A stretch of 64,000 nucleotides of DNA from Porodaedalea pini (Eukaryota; Basidiomycota; Agaricomycetes; Hymenochaetales; Hymenochaetaceae): positions 482,077 to 546,076 of the forward strand of contig NBAY01000030.1 of the NCBI GenBank assembly GCA_002794775.1, given 5' to 3'. Both the position numbers and the translations under genes were made by a program. Shown piece by piece: positions 42,862 through 52,805 of this stretch. Positions within the stretch are counted from its first letter, which is position 1; the number at the start of each line of letters is the position of its first letter. A model generated the notes under the pieces. That model worked only from the letters and a program-made list of their open reading frames with translations, ran no database searches and had not been told where the DNA came from.

Positions 42862-43647
42862 GCCGTGCCAGAGGACCCACAGGAGGAAGACAATTATGAG
42901 GAGTGGATCAACGCAGCATATGCATTTTTTTATGGAGCAGTGTTGAGTACCAATGTTGAAGAAGGGTCCGGTGCAGCCACAGATCCTCAGGGGCAGCAAT
43001 TCCCAGCCTCAGATTTGGTAATGTCATGAGATAAGTGATTAGAGTTGGTTTGGTACCTCCTCGAACATGGAAGGAAGCCCTCAGAGATCGATGAGAAGTG
43101 CTTCCCCTCATTTGTCTGGTACACCTCCGGATTCTTCATGTGAGCAGGATGGCTTTGGTGAAAGACCCGACAAGAGCATCCCCAGTTGGTTGTTGAACCA
43201 GAATGCCACTGGTCACTGGTGCAGCAGGCTCATGATGATCTCGGACACAAGGGAGTGTACTCAGTATGTGCTCAATTGCTGGATTGGTTTTGGTGGCTGT
43301 CGATTTTGGAAGACATCAAATACTTTGTGCGTACTTGTCATATCTGTCAGGTGTGCCAGACTACAAAAGTATTGATTCTGCCATCGGTACCGGATGTACC
43401 AATGTTGTTTGCCCGGATCCACATCGACACGAAGCACATGCCCACTTCAGGAGGGTTTCACTACATCGTGCATGTGCAGTGTTCCTTGTCCAGTTACCTG
43501 GAGTTCCAACTGTTGCGAAAGCAGACTGGTCACATGATTGGGCAGTTCATTTTTCAGGAATTACTGTGTCGGTACAGCATGTGTCCTGAACTCATCACCA
43601 ACAACGGTACTCTGTTTATCACTGCGCTTGATTGGTTGCAGGATTGG
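42862..43647 (+). pseudogene. Element F integrase, N-terminal part (F-left)
   Basis: Continues after a stop and a frameshift (usable frame 43,186-43,647). The zinc site is HDDLGHKG and CHICQVC. The first catalytic Asp is in RIHIDTKHM. The second region reads ITNNGTLF where TDNG is usual, again an Asp to Asn change. It stops abruptly at LDWLQDW where an A LTR begins; the rest of the protein is at 20,499-19,757 on the opposite strand. Confidence 0.83.
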
Positions 43648-45471
43648 TGTAGATCCTGACTTAGGAGTGTCCAGGATCAGTGGTCCTTTTGGGGACATGA
43701 TTGCATTGTTCTGGGAGGTTAGGGGTTGACTGCGGAGGGATCACTCGATGTACCGGTATGCGTTGTAGAGTTCCGGCGAGCGGCCAACCACTGCAGATCC
43801 CTCTAGAGGCCATCTGTTGCACATTCCAACAGCTATTGACACGTACCGGACTCAGAATGATTTGCCCGACGCGTACCGGACACAGGATGATTTGCCCGAC
43901 ATCACATCAGCGGATCACTAGGAAGATCCCCCTGGCAATTCGGAATGTACCGGAAAGCTTATGTCATTGGAGTCAGTTGGGATGCGTACTGGAGATCTGC
44001 CCGATGATGGGTGACGACTCACCGATTGGAGGATCTCAGTTCCGGTGGAGCTGCGATATGACCAGATGATGGACTGATGCAAATGGGGAAGTTGTCGCAT
44101 GGACAGGTTTTCTTTTGAATTTCTATGTTTCTCTTACATTCTGAATGTTTTCTCTCCGACGCTCTATGTTTCACCCGGTATGCACATTATACTCACTTTG
44201 GAATAATTTTCCTGTAGATAGATCTCTTGCACCTTGTATTTAGGGACTTCCCTGTCGTAGGTAGCAAAAAAAAAAATACTACTGCAGAGTTCCCCTCAGA
44301 TAGGGCAGCTTCCGTGCATGCAGTTAGTCTCCGCAACAGTTAGTTTCGTAGCAACCTCGTCTTCAGTCTCATCTCTTGTCTTGTTTTCATTCTCATCTCT
44401 GCTATTGCTATTGTCTCGCACCGGATTTGATATCTCGCTCATTCCGGCTCTGTACCGACACTCACATCGCATCCAGAGCACCTTTCAATATTGACGCATA
44501 CCGACACATACCGACACATACCGACGCGTACCGATGTGTACCGAGATTTTTCCCATGCTCATACCGAGCTTATATTTACTTCATAACTCAACGGAAACAC
44601 GTCCCCAAACGAACTACCGATCCTAAACAACCCATACACAGGATCTACAGCGTCAGTACACTTCAGTACATGCCAGTACAAGTCGATATCGAGAACTAAG
44701 GTTGGGAACTCCTGTCGGGTCTGTACTTGACCGGTATGGGGTTGGTACGCACGGGTAATCAACACCGGTACGATGTGATCACGACGAGTGACAAGGTTCG
44801 AGTTACGGAATAAGAGACTAGAGACGGTTTCAAGAGACAAGATGCTAAGATGAAGACGGAATGACTATGAGGTATACAAGAACTAAGACGGATCGCACTC
44901 AAGTTACCCTATCTGAGGGAGACTCTGCAGTAGAACTGACTTGTCCTCTACCTACAACATGGGGTGCATATTTATACTAAGTCCAAAGATCTATCTACAG
45001 TTAATAAATTCCATATGGGCATAATGTGCATATCAGTTGAAACATAGAGACATTGAAAGGAAAAGTCATAGGTCATAGAGGCATGCATAGAGAGCATAGA
45101 AATCAGAAGAACATAGGAAAAACATAAATCATAATGAAGAAAAACATCTGCATCACGTCCGACCATACCGGTGCTCCACCAGAACTCAGATTGTCCAATT
45201 GGTACGTGGCTCCCATCATCAGACAGCAGTCCGGTACGTGTCTTGGCTGTATGCTCCATGTGACCGTGTCCCTAATTGTCCAGATAAGATCTCCGGTACG
45301 TTCCAATATGCATTCGGAGGTCTCAGAACGTGTTGCTGATGCGATCGCGGGGTTCTGATTCGAAACCGGACCGATCAGATTCAGTCCGGTACTGATCAGT
45401 ACGCGTTGGAACCAGTTCTCGAGTGCTTCTGGAGCGATCGGCGGTGATGGGACGACTGGCATGGCTCTACA
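43648..45471 (-). repeat. Family-A LTR copy 4, split by an A-related LTR
   Basis: 43,648-43,763 plus 44,654-45,471, 934 bp without the insertion and one TSD. The left flank is F-left (TTGG); the right flank is the G leader on minus (ATGC = GCAT). The two ends come from different original insertions, reciprocal to copy 3. It is the second breakpoint of the inversion. Confidence 0.88.
43764..44649 (+). repeat. A-related solo LTR (subfamily A2)
   Basis: 886 bp, TGTAGAG to GGATCTACA, 4-bp TSD GCGT (43,760-43,763 and 44,650-44,653), inserted in opposite orientation within LTR copy 4. It shares with A the block GTAGATAGATCT before a TATA-like TTGTATTTAGG and the later CGTAGGTAG, but is otherwise diverged. 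GTACCG/ATACCGAC words are repeated near 44,490-44,560. Confidence 0.88.
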
Positions 45472-45935
45472 ATGCTCAGCCCCTGAGACAACGCGCCGGC
45501 CTTGTAGTCATGGATTTGCGTCCAGACCCTTGTTCCCCACGTTCGGGGTAGTGGGTACCGGTGCCCGCATTCAGGGGTCCCAAGTCATCTCGGACATTCA
45601 CTCGGGGGACGCTTCGGCACTTGTCCCTTCAGAGTGTGTTTTCCTGGATGCCCAATCGGGGATAGATAATGGGGAGAGATGAGGGAGTAATGGATGCCGC
45701 TTCCGGGGGGGGGAGTGCAGGTGCATAGATATATCATACTGGAGACTCGGAGCATGTGTTCATTGGAGGGGGTGTGCTAGTGAGGGTGCCCTCCATACAA
45801 CGGCATCTATGCTGCCAAGTGTTAGCGGTTCAATATGGATGAGGGGGTTCAATAGTCTGCTGAGATGTCCCACACGATGAATGCAGTGGACATGAGGATC
45901 GTGACATGTTTAACCCCCTCGTGGTGGGCTCCACT
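45472..45935 (-). other. 5' part of the G leader, with candidate primer-binding site
   Basis: Matches 37,521-37,845 in reverse. Directly beside LTR copy 6, two bases from its end, the minus strand reads TGGAGCCCACCACGAGG (45,917-45,933), which has the TGG start expected of a tRNA-primed binding site; the tRNA was not identified. No gene is present. Confidence 0.6.
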
Positions 45936-47868
45936 TGTAGATCCTGACTTAGGGGCATCTGGGATCAGCAGTCCTTTTGGGGACATGATTGCGTGCTCTG
46001 GGAGGTTAGGGGTTGACTGCGGTGAGACCACTTGACATACCAGTACATGTCGGTACGCTTTGGTATGCACCGGTATGTGTAGATATCAAGGACTAAGGTT
46101 GGAAACTAGTGTCGGGACAGTGCTCGACCGGTGTGGAGATCCTGATGCCGCTGGCCTCAGAATCGGCTCTATTAGGTTCGACTCGACTCAGGGCAGTCTT
46201 ACAAGTATCCCCGATGCATTTCAGGACACTTTCAGTGTTTGGCAGGATTAACTCGACGCATACAGCTTGGTTCTGCACCAGTGAGCCACCAAAGTCTGTT
46301 TTCGGTCAGGTCTGGTATTGTTCCGAGCCTCCCAAAGCTTAATTACTCATGTGCCTGAGTTCCGGCTCCGAGTTCCGGCTATTTGGTGTTGTTTGGCTAG
46401 AGCCTCCGGTCTGTCTTTGTGTCCTTTGTACGCCGCTCAGAGGCTCAACCCTCTGTTGGTTATTTAAACACTCATGTAAATGTCTCAAAAATACAAGTTT
46501 AGTTCCCCTGAGTCAGTCCCAGTCTTTAGTTCTCGTCTCCGTCGCCGTTCAGTGTTGTTCCGTCCGTTCCGTCCATTCCGTCTCGAGTCCCGTTTTCGGC
46601 CAAATCTTGCTTTCGCTATATCGCCCTCAGTTCTTATCCGTTTCCAGAGCTCTCTTCAGATTCTTAATCTCGTCGAAAATCGCTTTCTAACACTGTCTTT
46701 TCTTGCACGATTCCGAGCCCGCGTCGTAGAGCTACGAAAATAGCTTTTGGTTCCGGGAGTTCCGTGCATTCCGCCAGCCGCAACCAGTGCAACTGCTATA
46801 TCTCCGTCAATTCTGCATCGCGTCTCGAGGTCTTTTCAGATTCAGAATCGTCTCGACGAATAGTATCGATTCCTGTCTTCACTGGCGAGTTTCCGAGCCC
46901 GGGTTGTCAAGATCGTAGTTGCTCTTTGTTCTCCGACCGCATTTAGGCACGTTTTGCCGGTCGTCCTTTGTACTCGCGTCCTCGAGTCGACACCTAGCCC
47001 CGAGTATTCTATTACACTTCCCCACACTTCCTGACACTATCCCCTCCATCAGACACATTAGAGTGAACCCCCAGTGGCCGAACTCAACCAGGTCCGAGTC
47101 TGCCAGTAGACCGTACTGTCACCTTTCACCGGTATGGAGATGGTGTGCATGGGTAATCAACACCAGTACAATGTGATTACTGCGAATGACAAGAATTGAG
47201 TTACAGAATAAGAGATGAGAGACAGATTCGAGAGATGAGTTGCTAAGATGAAGACAGAACAACTATGAGGTTTACGAGAACTAAGACAAATCGCACTCAA
47301 GTACCCTATCTGAGGGAGACTCTGCAGTAGAACTGACTTGTCCTCTACCTATGACATGGGGTGCATATTTATACTAAGTCCAAAGATCTATCTACAGTTA
47401 ATAAATTCCATATGGGCATAATGTGCATATCAGTTGAAACATAGAGAAGTTGAAAGGAAAAGTCATAGGTCATAGAGGCATGCATAGAGAGCATAGAAAT
47501 CAGAAGAACATTGGAAAAACATCGATCATGAAGAGGAAAAATGTCCACACAGCATCCGACCATCCCGGTGCTCCACCAGAACTCAGATTGTCCAATTGGT
47601 ATGTGGCTCCCGTCATCAGACTGCAGTTTGGTACACATCTTGGCTGTATGCTCCATGTGACCACATCCTTGATCATCCAGATAAGATCTCTGGTACATTC
47701 CGAATTGCTTTCAGAGATCTCGTAATGCATTGCTGACACGATTGCGAGGTTCTGATTCGAAACCAGACTGATCAGATTCAGTCCAGTACTGATCGGTATG
47801 CATCAGAACCAGTTCTTGAGTGCTTCTGGAGTGATTGGTGGTGATGGGACAATCGGCATGGCTCTACA
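45936..47868 (-). repeat. Family-A LTR copy 6 (5' LTR of the composite), split by E
   Basis: 45,936-46,131 plus 47,133-47,868, 932 bp without E and one TSD, the same as copy 1. The right flank GCGT (47,869-47,872) leads into B0 integrase, matching GCAT at 755-758. Copy 1 and copy 6 are therefore the outer LTR pair of the level-1 insertion. Confidence 0.88.
46132..47128. repeat. Solo LTR E
   Basis: 997 bp, TGTGGAGATCC to ACCTTTCA, 4-bp TSD CCGG (46,128-46,131 and 47,129-47,132). It has no coding content that I can support, is rich in TTCCG/GTTCCG words, and contains a TATTTAAAC box near 46,462. The family is unknown. Confidence 0.82.
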
Positions 47869-47872
47869 GCGT

Positions 47873-48107
47873 CATGCACTCATTCCAACATCTCATCCCA
47901 CAATGTCCACACCACCCCACAGTTCAACCACTTCTCCTTGATGAACATGACACCGTTGTTGTCATCCTTGCCCTTGTCATAACCCACCTTGCGTGACAGC
48001 AGGTCCGCCTTGCCCATGGTCTTCCCCGGCTTATGTTCGAGGTGGAAGTCAAACTCTTCGAGTTCTGTCCACCAGCGAGCTTGATGATAGCTCAGCTTCT
48101 GTGCCAA
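47873..48107 (-). pseudogene. B0 chromovirus, RNase H-integrase linker
   Basis: The minus-strand frame gives AQKLSYHQARWWTELEEFDFHLEHKPGKTMGKADLLSRK, then VVFIKEKWLN. It joins the piece at 1-758 on one side and 49,211-49,797 on the other once insertions are removed. Confidence 0.85.
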
Positions 48108-49206
48108 TGATAATACTGAGTTCCGGTTGTTAGTAAAGAGGAATCAGATGATTGAGTTCGAGGGAGACGTGTCTAGTGGGTCAATACCCTCATTCTGGTT
48201 GAGTTCTGTGGGTTCCAGATCGAAGGATTTGAGTTGCGTGCATTCTGGTGTGTCAGGGGCAACAGAATCGGCAGAGCGTGCTAGTAGGGAAGTGTTCAAA
48301 GCATAGTGCTGGCAGAGTGCTCGAGATGTGTGGAGGATTGTTGGTGGCTGTGTTGGAAGACACAGAGATGCGCTAACACTAGTGCGACTTCTCGGAGTGG
48401 GATTGTCCTCGGAATGGATGGCTGGTCCCTGTGCTCAACAGGATGTCATCTAGAATACCAGAGAGGAGGGGGTGAGATATGGAACTCAAATCAGAAGATA
48501 AGAGACAAGAGAGGGGCGACATTGAGGTAACAAGAACGAAGCGAAACAAGGCAAAGACGGAACAGATGGAATGAGCGCAATGAGCACAACACAAATAAAA
48601 CAAAGTTGAGGTGAGCAATTTGAGTCACTAAGGCACTGAGGTGTACCTAGAGACAGTCCTGAGAGATAGCACATGAAGTTAGGCATCGAAACTTGGGGGT
48701 GGAATTGCTGTCCTATCTACAACATTTGGTGCTCTATAAATACTAAACAAGTGTCCTGCATAAACATGAAAGGTGAAATAAAATGAGACGAGTCCTCTAT
48801 TGTCCTATCACTGAGCCACCTGAGTGTTCCTTTGAGTGGCTCTACGATCTGGATGACTGAAAGGTGAGGGTGGCACATGTTGACTTGGCATAGTGTCAGT
48901 GAGCTTCGGGATCCTTTGTACGGAACCAGAACGACCAATGCTGGGCTGCTGCGTGTTCATTAGACAAAGGCAAATGAATGAACCTTTGGCAGGGTCGAAG
49001 GGGCACATGCACAGATAAGTGCACCGGGGTCAGTCTGAGTTGCTGATGTGTGCAATCTGGTCATTGCATGCGTTCCATGTTTGGGTAATCACCGCCAATC
49101 TGGGTGTACTGCTTAGCTCGATTGCTGAGTCAAGGCTCTTCAACTTTGTGATGTACATCACATGCATTCCGCTCATTCCGTGCACAACAATTCGGTTGGT
49201 ATTACA
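48108..49206 (-). repeat. Solo LTR H
   Basis: 1,099 bp, TGATAATAC to GTATTACA, 4-bp TSD CCAA/CCGA (48,104-48,107 and 49,207-49,210, one CpG transition). On the minus strand AGTATTTATAGAGCACC followed by GTAGATAGGAC resembles the TATA region of family A, so it may be a distant relative. No coding content is seen. Confidence 0.8.
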
Positions 49207-49210
49207 CCGA

Positions 49211-49797
49211 CCTGAAGTATGTGAGGTTGGCGTGATCGGACCAGATCTCAATCTTATGATGGGCACTGAGGAGGTATTGTCACCACTCCTTAAGTGCCGA
49301 AACAATTGCGAGCATCTCCTTGTCATAGATCTCGTAGTTTTGTTCTGCCGGTTGGAGCACTTCTGACCTGTAGGCTATCACCCTCCACTTCCCTTCCTGC
49401 TTCTGCAGCAACATGCCACCAAGCGCAAAGTTCAATGAGTCCGCTTCAACACAGAAAGGGCCCTCATTGTTAGTGATGGCTAGGACTGGAGGTGAGCAGA
49501 GACATCGTCTCAGCTCCTCAAACACTTCCTGCTGTTCGGTCTCCCATACCCAGTCCTTCTTGCCTGTTAGTGACATCAATGGTTGGACTGCCTTGCTGTA
49601 GTCTTTGATGAACCATCATAGCCAGTTGCCCATGCCAAGGAACTGTTGCAGCTCCTTAACATTTTGTGGGATGGGCCAGCTCGCGATTGCCTTTGTCTTT
49701 GCTGGGTCAGCCTTGATCTCGCTGTTGCCAATGATGTGACTGAGGTATTTTATGACCTTGGCATCAAACTCATACTTTTCAGACTTCAGGTACAGGC
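49211..49797 (-). pseudogene. B0 chromovirus, RT end and RNase H
   Basis: The frame 49,280-49,579 gives TGKKDWVWETEQQEVFEELRR, RNase H EADSLNFALGG and YEIYDKEMLAI. Further right it reads the RT C-terminal part (ELQQFLGMGNWL) with a stop. It is cut at 49,797 by the LTR scrap, so RT N-terminus, protease and gag are missing. Confidence 0.85.
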
Positions 49798-49892
49798 TGT
49801 TAGGACTTGAACTTCCACCTGCTCTTTTATTTTCCTTTTACCATTTCTTTTCTTTTAACTGCTCCTTTTCATTATATTTAATCGTCCTTTCA
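49798..49892 (+). repeat. Truncated chromovirus LTR scrap
   Basis: About 95 bp, TGTTAGGACTTGAAC onward, the inner (U5-side) end of a B LTR in the orientation opposite to B1-B3. It is truncated near TTTCAATTACG. It marks the right edge of the retrotransposon island. Confidence 0.8.
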
Positions 49893-50427
49893 ATTACGAT
49901 TACTGAGTTTACGAAGTATCGTCTTTTAATGTGGGCCAATTTTTGGAGCCCGATTTGGGTTTTTGTCAGCTTCATAAGCTGATGGCATACCATATATGTT
50001 AATTTTGGACCCCTTTTCTGCTAAATTGAGCAGTGGCGATGAAGTCGTTCACTGCTTTTGTGGCTGTACAGTGCTCTCTTTCTTCATCAACATATTTAAT
50101 TTTATTCAACCATCCAATTCTCAAGCTTGAGGCATGTAAAAAAACTTCAGACAATTCGCTATCTGTCTATGTATTTCTTGTAAAATAAAGGTGCCTACTT
50201 GAATTAAAAATCGGTCGAAAGCAGAGTTGACGACAGTGCCAACATGTGATCTCCAACCAGCGGGAGGCACCGTCGACGAGTCTGTTTGTGTTTCGCTGCA
50301 GCAAAGACTCTCGCTTTGCTCCCCCATGTGATCCTCAGCGGAGGCACACCTGAGCTGACTTGTCTCCTTCACTTTTCTCTTGGGCTTTCTCTGCTTTTTT
50401 CTTAATCACACTACATCACTGCTTCTC
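49893..50427. other. Non-repeat junction and pyrimidine-rich upstream region
   Basis: AT-rich sequence without a gene. 50,360-50,425 is CT-rich on the plus strand (TTCACTTTTCTC, CTCTGCTTTTTTC), as in many fungal promoters, directly before the ATG of the BTB gene piece. It may be the original promoter of that gene. Confidence 0.45.
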
Positions 50428-52805
50428 ATGGCAGCGGCCCCGTCACAGCTGCCTGCCTGCCCACCCGCACTGCTCGAGGCAACGAAGAGGTCGACGACAG
50501 CATGGCAAGAGGACCTCCAATCGCTCTTTCATCGCGCGAAAGATCGCTTCCCAGATGACGTCTGGGATCTACTGGATGAGGACGCGATGGACGAAGGCAG
50601 CAACGCGGACTCGGAGGGTTGGGGACATAAAGGTGAGCACGAGCACAGAACCTACCACCTGTCCTTGAGAATAACAAACACTAGCTATCATTTATGCTGG
50701 TGCATCACCCAGTTTCCAAGCACGCTATTTCACATTCTGCCCAGCACCTATCGCGTCCCCACTTCCTTTCGCTGCCTCTCCGACACCATCTCTTCCAACG
50801 CCGACGACATCTGCACTCTCTTTCAACCTTGGCGTTGAGTTCCTCTACCCGGCCTCCATGTGCTCTGGCACGCTCAGCTTCAGAAACCGTTCATATGATT
50901 TGGACACCGCTTTCCGTGCGTCCAGACGTGCAGAACACATACCTTGAGCGCGGAGCGCGGCGCGCCCTTGTTGGTCTTTCGGAGAGGGCTAGTGCACGCC
51001 GGACTTCGCTACACTCCCGCAGAAGACGAAAGATGGGTTGATGACCGGCCTGAAGAAGCGTGCGCTCCCGCAGAATGCGTTTCCTTTGCCCTTCGCTGCG
51101 CATGCGGCCTTAGTGAAGCTCAACTCTGTGCGCGACGCTTGGGTAGAGGGTGTGAGAGAAATGGTTATGACAGCAAGGGGGTTTTGTGGATGCGCTGCTT
51201 TGCAACGAGGTGGAGAAGTGTTTCAATGAGCGCCAGTGGGTTGAGATTATGGGGAATGATGGGCTAGGACGGATTGAGGACAGGGAGTGAGTTGAGTGGT
51301 TATGGAAGCTGTGCAGAGGGGCATGGTGGAGTCGAATGCTGGCATGCTCTATCAGGTGAGTATTAAAATATAATCGGGTTTGTTGTTGTGCTCATTCCTT
51401 CGCAGACTCTCGCTTGTGCAATTCTTCTTCGTCAGCACCCTACGGAACCAAGCGAGACCCTCTTATCAAACATCATCCACATCCGTGTGCAAGTTGAACA
51501 GACTCGTATGGATCTGCTTCGCTGGATGCGAAGGCGCTGGGTCTGTATCCGGAACGAGGGTGGCTTCGATGCGCTGGAAAGTTGGGCGATCAAGGAGATC
51601 AGCGATGGTATTGCTAATAACAATCTACAGAGATCAACATTCCGGTCGAAGATCTTCTAACGCCGACGACGAGCAACTCCAACACGGTGCGTGGGCCGCT
51701 TACGCGAGCAGGCCTTCGCCCTACTCTCAGCAGGGTCGAAGACACCACTGAGCGCGATAGCATGAGCACGTCGCATTCGCTTCGTACGAGCGTGCTGAAC
51801 AAGAACCTTGCTCGCGGGGATGCAGCTGCCACCTCGTCTAGCGAATCTGTCCGGAGCGTAGCGCGCAGCGTTGGGTCGACGACTAGCCGAACGTCATTGC
51901 GCCTTACCACTGCGATGGAGCGTGAGCGTAAGGAGAGCCGGCCAGACTCGAAATTTGTGCCGTCCACCCCGCGTAGCACGAGTCCAAGCGTCCATAGGGC
52001 ACCGAGTGCACTCTCGTATACTTCAGGTATGGACGTGGATGGGGAGGGTGACGAACAAGAAAGCCCGCGACTAAAGGGCTCGACCTCGTCCCTTGCGCGC
52101 TCTACCACGTCATCTTCTGTGGTTTCTCGACGGCCCGATGTAGCTTCTCGCTCTCCACGCACAACTGGGAAAGACACAGGTGACAATGCGAGTGTTACGA
52201 GTGTAAAACTCCCAAGCGTCGTCTCCGTGCAAAGACCAAAATCTGTCGCCGCTTCTGTTTCATCTGCTCGTTCACATGCATCGACTATCCGCAGAAATGC
52301 CGCCACTGCAGGCCAGCAAGGTACTCTTCGTCCACCTCATCCGCCCTCGCGACCGACATCCTCGCTCTCGAATGTGTCAATGTCCAGCAGCAGGAGCGGG
52401 GCTTCAACACGCGAGTCTGCATTCAAGACGCCCCGCGAGAATATGACTCCGCGCGACTCTGTAACTCAGTCGAGGAAAGTCTCAACCACGTCAACGACCT
52501 CGATGCGCAGCACCGGAATCTCAAGATCTCCTAAACGCCGGCGCCTGCGCTACCGAAAGGACGGCCGCGTCGCGTCTCTGAAACGAGTGCGGCACCAATT
52601 AGTACCGTAAACGCGGCGTCGCGCACACGGAAGGTGTCGCCCATTACTACAGTATCTACGAAAACAACAGCGAACAAGACGCCCGTCATTCAAAAGTCAC
52701 CGTCGGCGAATTCAATTCGATCAACTGCATCTGTGGCAACAGCTGGAGGGAAGAAGACAGCGACGAAGAAGTCCCCTGCAGTTGATGAGAAGAAACCTTC
52801 TCCGG
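50428..52805 (+). pseudogene. Broken BTB/POZ-domain gene, serine-rich tail
   Basis: Exon 1 (50,428-50,632) encodes MAAAPSQLPACPP, SLFHRAKDRFPDDVWDLL and GWGHK. A 52-nt intron (50,633-50,684) then joins in phase to AIIYAGASPSFQARYF, a BTB/POZ start. The BTB middle is deleted (GVEFLYP fused to CSGTLSFRNRSYDLDTAFRA). Frameshifts split the next part (YLERGARRALVGL, AALVKLNSVRDAWVEGVREMV, RIHIRVQVEQTRMDLLRW-like block). A Ser/Thr/Arg-rich tail of some 300 codons follows (51,660-52,800). Similar basidiomycete BTB proteins carry a C-terminal CAP-Gly region; it is absent here, replaced by RPB1. This is recognition from memory of the family, not a search. Confidence 0.65.

Noticed and set aside
45917..45933. 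Naming the tRNA for the family-A primer-binding site
   Set aside because: The TGG start and position fit, but I could not match the 17 nt to a tRNA 3' end with confidence.
46132..47128. Element E as a protein-coding gene
   Set aside because: Short open frames have no ordered composition, and TG/CA ends with a 4-bp duplication explain the block as a solo LTR.
1..49892. Classical repeat-induced point mutation (CpA-directed, as in Neurospora)
   Set aside because: The decay seen in the retrotransposons is centred on CpG, and single-copy-like CpA sites are largely kept. A CpG-methylation origin fits better, although context counts were not computed.
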